Shown here in pieces: positions 52,571-64,000 of a stretch of 64,000 nt of DNA. The notes under the pieces are model-generated. The model saw only the letters and a list, made by a program, of their open reading frames with translations. It was not told where the DNA came from and made no database searches. The stretch is from Viscum album. Its lineage: Eukaryota > Streptophyta > Magnoliopsida > Santalales > Viscaceae. Both the position numbers and the translations under genes were made by a program. How positions within the stretch are numbered: the first letter of the stretch is position 1; each line of letters begins with the position of its first letter. The DNA is taken from NCBI GenBank assembly GCA_963277665.1, contig OY728152.1, forward strand, positions 1,184,958,357 through 1,185,022,356, in the 5' to 3' direction.

Positions 52571-53881
52571 GTGTTGACACTGTCAGAATGAGAGGAAGTG
52601 TAGTAATAATCCCTAGGAATTAGACTTAGAAAAACATAAATTAGGGAATATAGACCAATGGTATAATTGAGGATATGTATAGAATAAAACTCTATTATTT
52701 TATCAAGGTAGATATTATCTAGATTTTTAAAAGAAATACATCACATTCTATATACAACATGTGGATGTTGTTCTAGCATAGATGAAACTAGGGGTTATAA
52801 CATGGAAAAGATTTGTCTATCTATACTCATGTGAAACCAGGTACACGATAATGGGCCTTACTATGAACATAGTTTTATTGTCCAAGGTAACATTCATATG
52901 ATAATTTCTATTTTCAGTAATAAAATTATGAAATATTCGATCATGTGAAAAAAATTAATAATCAATATTAAATAAAATGTCTTTAAGATTTAAAATACGG
53001 TTTCATTATTTTTTGTATTTTTATAAATTATCATATTATTTTATCGCTATGACTGTTGTTTATCACAGTATTCCTTTTAGTTTTATACAATGCCTTGAAA
53101 CTGAATGATAATTTATAACATTGAACATAATAGACCATGCGTGATAATGAGAATCAAAATGATTTGTTTATAATATTGAATAATGTTATGTTAATGACAA
53201 AACAATTATCTTGAAAAATGACTTGAAAAATATCCTGTATCCATATTTAGAACAGACCAAAGAAGAAAATTATGGATATTTCAATGATCTCAAATGGTGG
53301 AGATTATAGAGAGATGAAGGTTAAATTTCCCTCATGTATGAAATATGTATGTTGGAACCCATGAATGTCACTCAGGAGAATAGATAATTGGTTATGTGTG
53401 GGACAAAAGGACATAAACAACGAAATTTCTAAGGAAAAATTAATACTATGATAAATTAAAAAAATATCATCCTAAGGACCAATTTATTGTAAATTTCAAT
53501 AAATGTAGAGAATGTTGGAATTACATGAATCAATTCCTACATCAAAAGGATAAACCCTATACCATAGATGTACCCATGTGTATATAAATGGATGAATCAT
53601 TTATTTATTAAGGTCGTATTAAAAATATTAGTTAAATAGTTATTTAATGGCTAAACATCAACGATTTCAATCATATTTTGTTCTATATTTTTTGAAAAGG
53701 AAAACATATATTATGGATGAAAAACCATCCAATCTGACAATGATGGGGTACAAAAAACCATTATTTAATGATGATCAGGTTTTAACATAAACCTATGATC
53801 AACTAAATTTACATAATTATTTATCATTATTTATAATTAAAAAAATTAATGAATATATAATAATGATGAACTACTAGTATT
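52571..53881 (+). pseudogene. Decayed gag region of element D
   Basis: This follows the probable D LTR end. A block ACCAGGTACACGATAATGGG near 52840 matches ACCTGGTACACAATATTTGG in the internal region of element E, at nearly the same distance from the LTR (about 270 bases). At 53504 the plus strand encodes KCRECWNYMN, which looks like a zinc knuckle with its first two Cys residues kept and the His changed to Asn. It lies about 930 bases inside the LTR, against about 910 in E. No long ORF remains. Element E inserts after 53881, so any pol of D would lie beyond the window. Confidence 0.45.
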
Positions 53882-56800
53882 TGTAACACCCTAATATTTT
53901 TGGAAACAACATTCATGGAGTCAATTTAATCATATGATATGTTTTTCTCATTTCACACTACAATGAAAATATTTATCATATATATATACTAGAGCACTAA
54001 GATTGTATTTTTTTTATATGAAATCCTATGTTAAATTTTCACTATAAGAAATATAAATTTTAGTATTATCAATACAGAATACAGATATCACATACATTTC
54101 ATGCAATACTGACTTTCCACGATTGATTGTGCACCACATACAGAGCAGTGTTACTAGAAAATAAAATATTGTTAAAAATATTATTAATTAGTATAATAAT
54201 ATATGGAATTTTTGTTAAATTATATCTTTACTAACTTTTTGAAAATGTTGTTTCCCAAACATATGTAATTAAATAATTACTAATAAATTATTATTAAATA
54301 AATATAATAACAAATTTAATATAAAGGGAGTAATTTTATAGAAAACAATTCTTATGTCGATAAAGTTGTTTTAATCCTATTATATATTATTAATAACAAT
54401 TACAAGTTATTTTAATGTAATATTTATATTTTATATTTCTATCTAAATATTTTTCTTATTCACCAAAAATATATTCGGAAATAAATATATATGAATAAAA
54501 AATATTTTACACAAAAAATGTATATATATTTTTGATGTGTTTTTATCAGATTTTGATAAATAACAATATTTAAATATAAATTTGGGAATATTTATCAATT
54601 ATATATTTCATAATTTAAATATTTCATTCATTTGAAACATGGATGAAAAATTTGGATATATTAATTTATATTTTTCATTAATTTTTTTATTATTTAATGA
54701 GTAGTTAAAAATATTTGATTGTAATTAGAAACAACTTTTTTATAAAATTTATTTACAACATTAAATTATATATAAGTTTTTTTAATTTAATAATTTGATA
54801 TATCTGTTATCAATTAATCTAGTTTAGGTCATTGTAATAAATTTCAATTTGAAAATAAATTAAAAAATAATGAAAATATTTGAACATTTTCACTTTAAAA
54901 ACCAGCATTGATGCCCAGACTGCATGAATAAATTTAAATTAATATATTCCATATTAGTGACTAGAACATGGAAAAATGGATTCAATATTTAGAGTCAGCA
55001 TTATATATAATTTTTAATACTTTATACTTAGTTTTTGATCAAAATGGACAGTGATATAAATTAAAATTAATTACAATGATTTAGAATCAATTAAGTGTAT
55101 AAAGGGATTGAACAATAACATTAAGGCCCAAAAAACTATTACACTTGGTCAAAATAAATTTACTACCCATATATATACCCAATCCTCCCTATTATATACT
55201 TTTTTACCATTATTGGTTTTTCATTAAATAAAAAAACCTGGTTGGGGTTTCCCTTTTCAGAAATATTAAAAGAGTGCCACTCCTTCTCCATTATAAAATG
55301 CCTCCTATCAACCCACATCTTCACACCTATCCAAAAAAATTTGATAGGAATAATTATTGCAAAATATATCCTCAAAATCATTCCCTTCCTTCGTGATTCC
55401 ACCCGTGAAAAGAAATACTTCCAAGGAACCCATCTACTGCTAACCAAAAGGGGTTACACGATTAAGAGGCAAAACACTCTCTCAAACACATTTTCTATTA
55501 TTTTATAAATAATCTTTAGAAAATAATCTTAATAAATGTTTATATCACAAACTTAGTAACCTAAATATATTATCATGTTTTAATACTAACGGTTCGACCT
55601 AGAAATACCACACACTTCCATCTAATAGGTAACGATCATACTGTTTATGTGTACGGAGGACTTCCATCTAACTAAAGAATGATTATACATTTTATCCATT
55701 ACTACATATGATATAGAAAATAATAGTATAAAATCAATTTATAAATTTTATATACTATATTTAGTTTTTGTTAAATAATATTTAATATATTTACAACACA
55801 TATGATTATGGGATTCATTTTTTTAACACGATAATTCCATATGAGGATGTGTGGACGGTCACCCTCTTCAAGCAATTGGATTCAATAATACACTTCATAG
55901 AATGTATTAGGGATGGATTTACATAATATATTATATATATATGATATAATTAATATAAATTAATATTTATATATTCACATATATATAAAAATGTGTCTTT
56001 ACTATCATTATTTTAAAATGAAATTTAATGGGAAATAATCTTCTTGCATAAGTATGACTAACCATCCCCATGAATAGTGTATTAAGTTTCATAATACATA
56101 TTATATTGATTATTATAAAAATATTAATATAAAATATATATTTATTTCATGTATTACATTCTTTGTATCATGTTTAAAATATAATGAAAAAATATATATT
56201 AAATAAAGACACAAGAGATAATTAAAGGAGATATTACCCTATGTGAAACACTAACATAGAATTGGTAACTGGAGAATAATATAATGCCATAATAAACAAT
56301 TATACTTGAATTATAATTAATAATATGCTTATGAGATTGATTAATATATAATTATTTTTTATATATAGATGTTTTGATTATAGATGATGAATGTCCAAAC
56401 TGAAGGTATGAAAATATCATCCCACACATAAATTACTTCAGATACATGACTTATTCACTACACACTTCTATTGTGTTGTGTATATAGAGCCCATGAATCT
56501 ATTAAATTCTAAATATAATTAAATCTATGGGTATTTACATATCCATTTTATGATATTTCTATCTTGGGGTTTATGTTTCAAAAGTTACCATGTTGGTAAA
56601 TTAATTTTTTCTCAATTTACCATCATTGACACTCATTCCATGTTATACACTTATATTTTCATAGGAGGTGTATAAAATGTCTCTTAAATCATTTTACATG
56701 AATCACATCATCCTATTGATATTATAAAACTCCTTGAAATTTCAATCGGATTATGAATCATAATTACTATGTGGTAAGAGTTGATTTAAATAATCTCTCC

Positions 56801-58663
56801 ATTTATCATGAATATTTATGGTATTGTTTATATTAATAAATTATTATAATTAATTATTCATGAAAAGTAATGAAATTTATTATCATCTTTCCATACTTCA
56901 TGTCTTCATATATTACTACCAATCATAACTTTTTGTTATGTAATATAATTAACAAAATGGTTTTATGAAAAAATGACATTACATATCCCATCAGTATGAA
57001 AATTGTATTTATTCAAAATCATGGTCTTTAAAAAGGATATCCATGAATATTATATTAATATTCTATAATAACTAGTATATATTTTTAACAATGATTTCTC
57101 TTAATAGTTTTTTCAATTGAATTTTCTTGTATGTTACAAAACATATAAGTTTTACAATCATTTTTCCATAAAAAAGAAATAATATTTTTACCGCTTATGA
57201 CATGTATAGATTTATCAGCCATCATTTCATTGATGCATCCCTTTCAAAGATAAATTGGTTTTTTAAAATTTATTTTCATGTTACTTTTTTTTATCATTTT
57301 CAATCATTCCATATAACATATCATGGTATTTTTCAATGAGTAGGATTCAAGATTATTTCTTGATTATATTATATAATTTAATGGAAAATAGTTTTCAAAT
57401 AGTTTTCAAGACAGTCTATACATTTTCAAACAATAATGATTTTCAAAAAGTTTTCAATGCTTCAATTATTGTTTTTGAATATTATTTTCCGAAAAATAAT
57501 TTCCAAAAGTAACTAAATTTAAATAATAACATAGCAATTTAGAAAGGATAATTTTCTAGAGATTTTTTTTATAAAAGTTATTTCAATTAAAATTTCAATC
57601 TATGAAAAAAATTTGTTGTTGTTACACATACAATTTTTCAGAAAACTATTTAATATTTACATTCATAATTATTATTTAAATGGTTTACATTTTATAGAAT
57701 GATGCTCACAAGATATATTTATTTTTGATTATTTATATACTTATGAATCTCCCTTTTTTGTTCACATGATATTCTTTGATGAAAGGATTATGAAAACATT
57801 CCATTTTCCAAAGGTTAATATATGATTACATATTTATGACACCGATTTCCCTTAATGGGTTAATATATGATTGTTTATGATTATGGGGCCCATTTATGTA
57901 TGATTTAATTATGTGATATGTGGGACCAATATATCCCTCAAATGCATTGGATAAGGATTTATATCTCATTAAATAAACTTTAAAGGTATTTTCTGTGAAC
58001 CTTGAGTACAATGTTATCATTGGGAGTGATTCATGGAATCCAATATGGTATGAGGAGTAAACGCATGTTACTAAGATGTACATTGAGGAGAACCATGACT
58101 ACCAAGATGTTATATGGAGTGAACCAATACATTAATGATTCCCTTGGTAGTTATGGGATAAAAACTATTGAAATAAAATTATATTGTTTTTTTTCATAAT
58201 TCCATGTTTTATTCCAATGTTATGATTTTTTTCTTATGTTATTTATTTCATTGGGATTAATATCTAATAAAATATTTATATTTATGATATGATTTGTGTT
58301 TATGATACATTATATGATGTGTATGATCCTAAAATATTTTTATAATCTTCACATACTCGTTTTATTATGTTTATTATTACTTGTCACCCTTGATTTCCCT
58401 TACCTAGCATCGGTGCAAACCCATTTTTAATATTTCATTCACTTGGGTTTTGATGAAACCTACTATGTTTTATGTCTTATAAATGGGTTACATTCTTGAA
58501 GATCCAAATAAGAGATAATTTAATTCATTTTGTACCAGATTTTAGGATTCATTGTTCCGAAGGAACAATACTAATGCGATCGTGGGGAGTTTGTCACAAT
58601 AATGGATTAATTATTCCTTAAAAGTTATGTATTGTTAATATATTAAATGATATGGTAACATTA
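53882..58663 (+). repeat. 5' LTR of element E
   Basis: It begins TGTAACACCCTAATATT and ends just before GTTGGTTTCAAAG. Landmarks are CATGCAATACTGACTTTCC near 54103 (also in GH), a TATA box at 55292, AACCAAAAGGGGTTAC near 55443, CATCTAATAGGTAACG near 55620, GAGGATGTGTGGACGG near 55843, CCATCCCCATGAATAG near 56063 and CCCTCAAATGCATTGG near 57934. Open frames at 55163-55508 and 57826-58199 fall in LTR sequence; they overlap on both strands and show no motif, so I do not call them. Confidence 0.75.
55292..55299 (+). promoter_or_regulatory. TATA box of the E 5' LTR
   Basis: TATAAAAT lies in a CTCCATTATAAAATGCCTCC context, aligned with CTCTTATAAAAGGCACCACC of LTR F. A CACATCTTCACACC stretch follows about 25 bases downstream, as in the other LTRs. 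Confidence 0.5.
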
Positions 58664-58665
58664 GT

Positions 58666-58677
58666 TGGTTTCAAAGA
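58666..58677 (+). other. Primer-binding site of element E
   Basis: TGGTTTCAAAGA lies two bases after the LTR end, in the same GT-TGG context as element A. It corresponds to the Met-type TGGTATCAAAGG with substitutions. It marks 53882-58663 as the 5' LTR of a plus-strand element. Confidence 0.65.
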
Positions 58678-59723
58678 AAAGGTTTATTTATAATTTGGAA
58701 GATGTGATGTTAAAACATAGTTATAACCCTATGTACAAGTCTAGGGATACATATATAGATATGGAAAAGTATATGAAAATGTCCTAACTTTTTTGAGAAG
58801 GATAGGGTGAGAGGTTTTCTAGAATTACATCCCTATCAAGATACTATTAATGCATGTGGCTCTAGAATTGTTTTACTGAGTACTAGAAACTCCAACAAGA
58901 TGTTAGGGACCTGACTCAGTATAACCTGGTACACAATATTTGGCCTTTCTACCCACTTGGGTTGAAACTCCTAGGGGATATGATTTGGAAATTCACAAAC
59001 ACTTCACAATACATCATTATGGTCTTAAAATGAATTTATATTTTTATAACCTTTTATTAACCATTGGTTTCTTGATTTAGACATCATATATGTGATTATT
59101 TTTTATATCTATTTATATTTTTCTATAATAAGTTATGCTCAAACTATTAGTATTTTTTTAGAAAATTTTGGGAATAAGATGAAACTATATTACTATTGAA
59201 TGTGATGGACTGTTTTCTGATGATCAATCTAGTGGGATGATTACTAGAGTGAAATATTTTGTGATAATTCCTAATTAGTATCAACAATACTTGACTACAA
59301 ATGTGTATATTAACCAACTATTGGACTCACAAAGTGAATGATAAAAGGAGTTATATCAGTGTTTGAGTAATGGAGACCATGGAAAAAATGTGATTTGGTT
59401 TTACTTGTGTCATTACATTGGAAAGAATCTATTATGTGATTTTAATACAGATGTTTTTTGACTATGTGAAATAACGACACAAAGCAAGTGAATGTTAGGG
59501 AAAAAGGAAGATTATATTTAGTGTAATGTTTGGGAATATTTGAAACACTAATGTGTCATCACATTTTAGGTGTTTGAAGTGTGTAAGAAATGATCATTAT
59601 ACAACTCAATGTCGTGAGAGAAATGATATAGAAGAGAATAATCGTGGTTATGCCAGTAAGGATCATATTGCAGATAATGATGAGACTATAGATGAAATGT
59701 TGATGGAAAGGGATATTAACTAA
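58678..59723 (+). pseudogene. Gag pseudogene of element E
   Basis: The region holds a gag-like stretch ending in a clear zinc knuckle (59571-59612) and an acidic C-terminal tail (RNDIEENNRGYASKD, then DNDETIDEMLMERD) before TAA at 59721. Acidic residues after the knuckle are common in plant gypsy gag proteins. A continuous frame exists only from 59544 to 59720 (59 codons). Upstream, several stops interrupt; a segment near 59280-59460 reads QQYLTTNVYINQLLDS and may correspond to the gag core, weakly. Gag packages element RNA; this copy is dead. Confidence 0.55.
59571..59612 (+). pseudogene. Intact-looking CCHC zinc knuckle of element E gag
   Basis: The frame reads CLKCVRNDHYTTQC, an exact C-x2-C-x4-H-x4-C match with all four zinc ligands present. 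It is preceded by HFR and followed by RERND. This is the best-preserved protein motif of E and fits a nucleocapsid of the CFKC/CLKC type. It lies 907 bases after the LTR end. Confidence 0.8.
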
Positions 59724-60980
59724 TAGGATATGGAATCCATTTTATATCTTATGGATGAAGTGTAATAATCATAATTTTTAAGTATATGTGGTATAAGATT
59801 TATGATATAAAAAATGTAATATATAAAATGATGGTCTAGTTTATGACTTCCCCAATAGATATAAATAATTATATTGAATGTTTTTGACGGATTGGACATG
59901 TGATTTAATGACAAGGTGATATTTTGACAATGTGAATTTAAGGCCAAGTATGTTAATTATGGTAAGACAATATTGTATGGATAATGATATTTGGGATATG
60001 AAAAATTAAATTTGACGGTAATGATTACCATGGAACTAATTTAAAACATTTCGACAAGTAATTCATGTTATCATGTATGATGTTTACCACTTAACTGTTT
60101 TATGGAATAATGAATCCTGAATGTTTTATTAAAGGATTCAGGTTAAATCAAGTTGTTACCATGATTCAATTGTATTTCTCATTAGTGTATTCACTTGTTT
60201 GGATTATGAAAACCTAGAGTTACTTTGTGATATATGGGGATCCATTCAATGTTGATTTCATGGATTTTTTTCTATTTTTTTTTTCATTTTCAACTTTTAG
60301 AATATATCGATGGTTTTCCATTTATGGAAATATTAATATAAACACTGGATGATGTTTACGAGATTACAATATTATGTCACCATATGTGGACTAATGCATA
60401 TTGGAAAATCTATTATTAAAAAATATTATTGTTGATAACTGAGGAAATATGGGATAGAATAACATGGTTCTAATTATCTGTTAGTGATTTAAGAACTAAA
60501 ATAATTCATCTTTATTTTTGAAAAATTGGTGAAATGGATCATTGAAAAGTGAAGGTCGATTTTTTCCTAAAATCTTGAAATTATATCTTTTCATAAAAAA
60601 TATATCACATTAGTAAAAATGATATTGAATACAAAATGTTTATACTAGTTTATGTGTTTATGAACAATCATATTGTCCCTTAGTTCATCATAGACATATA
60701 GATTTGTTATTGATTACTTTCTCATAGCCATGTTCTCTATCACTATACTACAAAACAATATGGATATAATTCTTTTACATTTCCATGTTTTCACATTTCA
60801 TATCTATTATAATGCGTGTTAATCTAGTTTTAAGTTACATTGTGTAATCGTTATATTTCCAACAATCCTTCTCAAAATTATTATTTACTGTTCATTTTTA
60901 TGATGTGGATTTCATTGAATGGAAATATAAATTATTAAACTGTTTTTGAACCATAATAATTATGATAGATTAATTCTTTT
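59724..60980 (+). other. Internal region of element E after gag, no recognised gene
   Basis: About 1.26 kb between the gag stop and polypurine tract. I looked for protease, reverse transcriptase and integrase motifs in both directions and found none I could defend. The antisense frame at 59720-59947 has no motif. Roughly 2 kb of pol-equivalent sequence is absent compared with element C. Confidence 0.5.
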
Positions 60981-60994
60981 TAAGGGGGGTAGAA
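60981..60994 (+). other. Polypurine tract of element E
   Basis: TAAGGGGGGTAGAA directly precedes TGTACAACCTTTATAATTG, which aligns with the E 5' LTR start (TGTAACACCCTAATATT). It marks the start of the 3' LTR at 60995. Confidence 0.8.
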
Positions 60995-61248
60995 TGTACA
61001 ACCTTTATAATTGTTTGGATCTTTTTATTTAATTATTTTTATATTTTTTTATTTTTTCAATTAATGAGACATTTATGATAGTAATTTTATATATATTAAA
61101 AATCTATGATTAGCATGTGGTGCATGAAATTACAAGTTAATCATGAAGTAAATGCAACATCAATTTTCGTATTATTTATATAAAATACCGAGGATAATTT
61201 ATGCTTCAAGAAAGACTTACATTTTTTTATGGCTTGCCTAACATGGAA
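60995..61248 (+). repeat. Start of the 3' LTR of element E, cut by LTR F
   Basis: The first 254 bases of the 3' LTR are present. A second LTR start then appears at 61249 (TGTAACACCCCAGG), so LTR F has inserted here. The 5-mer before it is TGGAA. The rest of the E LTR would resume beyond the window. Confidence 0.6.
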
Positions 61249-62876
61249 TGTAACACCCCAGGTAAACAAAGAATATGACATTTTTATATTTGTCTATATT
61301 TTTGAATATAATGTTAATATTAATTTAAAGGGAACCTTATTCTCGATGGCATGCCCAATACACAACAACGAGTTTCTTGGAAATCATACTTTGCACTCTA
61401 ATAATAAAATAATAATATTTTAAATGGTAGTTAACGCTTAACCATTGTAATGGAGGGAATGAACAGATCTAACTAAAAAATTATTATATATGTTTGTAAA
61501 ATATTTTTACGTTTATCTAATAAATGTTTTAGGCTTAAAATGCGAATTAATCCAACTTTAAGCGTAAATATTCTATTATTCTTTAAAAGGTCGATTAACC
61601 GCCTTTTGATGGAGAAAAAAATTTTAAATCCATTTTTTAAAAATTTTATATGTTAAATGGGACCAAATAAAATCATTCTTTAGAATTATGACATCAAAAT
61701 TTACTTTGTGTATGTTTTTCTTATTTTTTTGATAAAGTTCATTTTTAATGAATAAGTGAAAAATAATGTATTTTAATTCCAAACCTCTTTTTAATCTAAT
61801 TTATTTATATGATTAGATCATATTTTGAATTTTTTATAAAGTAAAATAAGAATATATTTTTACCATTTAATCCAATTGTGGTCATTGGAATTAATTTCAC
61901 TTTGAAATTGGACTTAAACTAGTGACAATCTTTTAAGAGATATTGTTTCTTAAAAACATGCTATTTGTTTTGATAGTGGGAACTAAATATAATATTAATT
62001 AATTCAACTTATATTTTTTGAATTATGTAAAATAGACATTAGTTTTGAATCCGGAATATCAAATATAACATAGTGTGAATTTTTGGTATTTTTCTGTGAA
62101 ACATCATTTTTTTGATGAATACTGAAACCACTAACTGGTAGTTAAAAAACAGATTTTTCATTTAAATGAATCTTTACAACTTATATGATTTAATTTCTAA
62201 AATCTAACATACATGGTTATCATTATGATGTAAAATGTGGTTCAATGGGATTAAAATTTTTTTTGGTGAATAGTAACTTTTAAGTTTTATTAATCGCGAT
62301 TAAATGTAATTAGTGTAAGTTAAGTTAAATATAATGATATAATAATATGAAATTACCATTAAACATCTCCTAAAATTATTGTATAGGTCATGGCCGACCA
62401 TCAAAATCCATGGGTCATCTTGACGACCCCATGGGGCCACTTGGGTAAGAAAATGACATTAATAGCTTTTTATTTAAGGTTAAAATAAAAATGTCACAAA
62501 CATGTATTGGTTTACTAATGAAATTCTTACATGGGGATATAGAGGTCATATTTTTGACTATAAATATTCATTGAGAATATAAACATATTTCCTACATCAT
62601 GGTATTTTTTGTATAATTTTTAGACATTAAATAAATAATTTTATTTATAACACCATGATGTTGCAGTGATTACCTCATTAATGAATGATTTAAATAATAT
62701 TAGAATATAAGGTAAAATCTAACGCCTAAAATTATCAAAAACCTATTGGATGTGTGGATTTATAACCGTTATCACCTTATCCTAGAAATATATAATTTTG
62801 GGACCTTTTGTTTCAGAAAATCATGTTATAATAAAGTATCTTTTCAAGACAATCTAAGAGTCCCCCTCCTCCCTCT

Positions 62877-62885
62877 TATAAAAGG
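62877..62885 (+). promoter_or_regulatory. TATA box of LTR F
   Basis: TATAAAAGG in CCTCTTATAAAAGGCACC. About 25-45 bases downstream lies CCCACACCTCTCAAGCC, a conserved pyrimidine-rich block where transcription probably started. The same pair occurs in the A 5' LTR and, weaker, in E. Confidence 0.65.
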
Positions 62886-63224
62886 CACCACCTATACCCC
62901 GATACCCACACCTCTCAAGCCTTTGGCTAGACCAAAATCTACTCATTTTATCTCACCACATCCATCTATTCATCCTAGAAGCCTTACCTTTGATATAAAT
63001 CTCTTCAAGATACCCATTTGGTTCAAACCAAAGGGCGTTACTCATTGTAAGGGTAATGTCCTATCTTATGTTCTTTTGTTTTATTTTTCGTCTCCAACAC
63101 CATAAACTATTTTCATTCCATTATTTTTTTACATCACTAGTATCTTAAATATACTAGTATATTGTTATGAGAAGGATTCTAGCTACACTTACACACACCT
63201 CCGTCTAATGGTTAAGGAATATAC

Positions 63225-63645
63225 TGTTTCCGTTGTTGGTGAATTACTGCCTCACAAAATGATGATTGTTCAATCTTCTCCTACCACCACTCATGGTGGA
63301 AATTATGATGGTACTATATTTATTTACTATCTAAAATTATATATTTTATATTTAAAACATACCTTTATTCTTTTCATGTTGTGAAAATTCAATAATTTCA
63401 TTTGAGGAAGTGTGGACTACCGCCCCCTGAAGTGATGTGACTCATTCATGCAATACATGGAATGTATAAAGAATGATATTAATTAACATATGTTACCTGT
63501 ATAACATATATATTATACTTTAATTATAATATATATATATATATCTCTCTCATTTAGATTTAATTCTGTTAAATACGAAATAGAAATGAATGTACTGTTC
63601 AAGCGAACGTACGGCTTACTATCTCCATGAATGGTGAATTTCATT
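63225..63645. repeat. Three-module array in LTR F
   Basis: In plus orientation: TGAATTACTGCCTCACAAAA near 63239, TTTGAGGAAGTGTGGACTAC at 63401-63420 followed by CGCCCCCTGAA, then GCGAACGTACGGCTTACTA near 63603 ending CATGAATGG. A (TA)n tract lies between the last two, as in A. Confidence 0.55.
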
Positions 63646-64000
63646 TCTAAACTTTAAATTTTATGTAATATTATAAATTCAAGTATATACTGGATATATA
63701 TTATATCTACATCATGAATACAATTTTGGATATAATGGATATTTTACCACATGATCAACTTGTAATTATAAGAAGTTTATTTTCGACTCAAGTACCAATG
63801 ATCGACAAAACTGTCGTTATTAACCTAAATAATTACATAATGTTCATAACATGGTAATAGGGTATATAAATGTAATAATTAACTTGAAATTATTCAGGAA
63901 TATAATGAAACGAACAAGACAAGTCGGACTTGAGGTAATGGATCCTACCTCTCTCTTTCTTTTCAAGTAATCTATTTTATGTCATTTCATTTATGCACCA

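Larger units (their letters stand above)
53882..61248 (+). mobile_element. Element E: giant-LTR retrotransposon with gag remnant, 3' LTR interrupted
   Basis: A plus-strand element with a 4782 bp 5' LTR, a Met-type primer site, a 2331 bp internal region with a gag zinc knuckle, a strong polypurine tract and the first 254 bp of its 3' LTR before LTR F begins. LTR length and internal size match element GH (4774 bp and 2.4 kb), so E and GH are one subfamily. No pol motif was recognised between the knuckle and polypurine tract (1.37 kb, against 3.4 kb in C). The base 5-mer before it is GTATT; the other side is outside the window. Confidence 0.78.
61249..64000 (+). repeat. LTR F: well-preserved plus-strand giant LTR, truncated by the window end
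   Basis: It starts TGTAACACCCCAGGTAAAC and is closely colinear with the reverse complement of the A LTRs for its whole visible 2752 bp. Landmarks are AACAACGAGTTTCTTGG at about 61363, CGCCTTTTGATGGAG at about 61600, a TATA box at 62877, GGTTCAAACCAAAGGGCG at about 63020, CCTCCGTCTAATGGTTAAGG near 63198, TTTGAGGAAGTGTGGACTAC near 63401, and the hairpin-type module near 63600-63640. About 1.9 kb should follow. The 119-codon frame at 62746-63105 spans the TATA box, so it cannot be a normal product of this promoter. Confidence 0.85.

Noticed and set aside
55163..55508. Overlapping 94- and 88-codon frames on opposite strands
   Set aside because: Both lie across the promoter region of LTR E, with no motif and no conservation as protein in other LTRs.
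62746..63105. Longest open frame of the window (119 codons, plus strand)
   Set aside because: It spans the LTR TATA box and leader of LTR F. A related frame in the A LTR (47855-48046) is shorter and broken. The similarity follows DNA-level LTR homology, and no domain is visible.

Overview
This window is a nested stack of old long-terminal-repeat (LTR) retrotransposons from a very AT-rich genome, roughly three quarters A+T by eye. I found no intact host gene, rRNA, functional tRNA, CRISPR array or bacterial-type operon. The signs point to a plant nuclear genome. The LTRs start with TGTAACAYCC-like ends, the primer-binding sites resemble the complement of initiator-Met tRNA, and the polyproteins run gag zinc knuckle, protease, reverse transcriptase, RNase H, integrase in one frame. 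That is Ty3/gypsy order and resembles plant chromoviruses of the Tekay/Del type. The lineage is inference, and no species can be named.

Almost everything belongs to one family whose LTRs are unusually long, about 4.7-5.4 kb. From left to right: bases 1-945 and 12793-15175 are two parts of a plus-strand LTR, split by element GH (about 946-12792, minus strand, 2.4 kb internal region without recognisable coding). Element C (about 15180-30421, minus strand) carries the only recognisable pol region. LTR J (30765-35460, plus strand) looks like a solo LTR. Bases 35461-37109 are unassigned and strongly strand-asymmetric. Element D (plus strand) begins near 37110 and is split by element A (38607-49654, minus strand). 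A is the best-defined unit: two 4.68 kb LTRs, a 1.68 kb internal region, primer site, polypurine tract and a perfect 5-bp target duplication. D resumes at 49660 and its LTR ends near 52.57 kb, followed by a decayed gag. Element E (plus strand) starts at 53882 and has a gag zinc knuckle but no recognised pol. Its 3' LTR is cut at 61249 by LTR F (plus strand), which runs off the window.

Elements A, GH and E look non-autonomous, resembling LARDs (large retrotransposon derivatives). C resembles a dead autonomous relative that could once have supplied enzymes; that relationship is inferred. Each LTR contains an ordered set of short, relatively GC-rich modules about 200 bp apart, two with inverted-repeat arms. 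The internal regions of A and GH share a tRNA-like, SINE-type segment. The internal region of A also keeps a 53-codon ORF behind a plausible 82-nt intron. These modules are the least expected observations here. Boundaries were aligned by eye; those marked approximate may move by tens to a few hundred bases.
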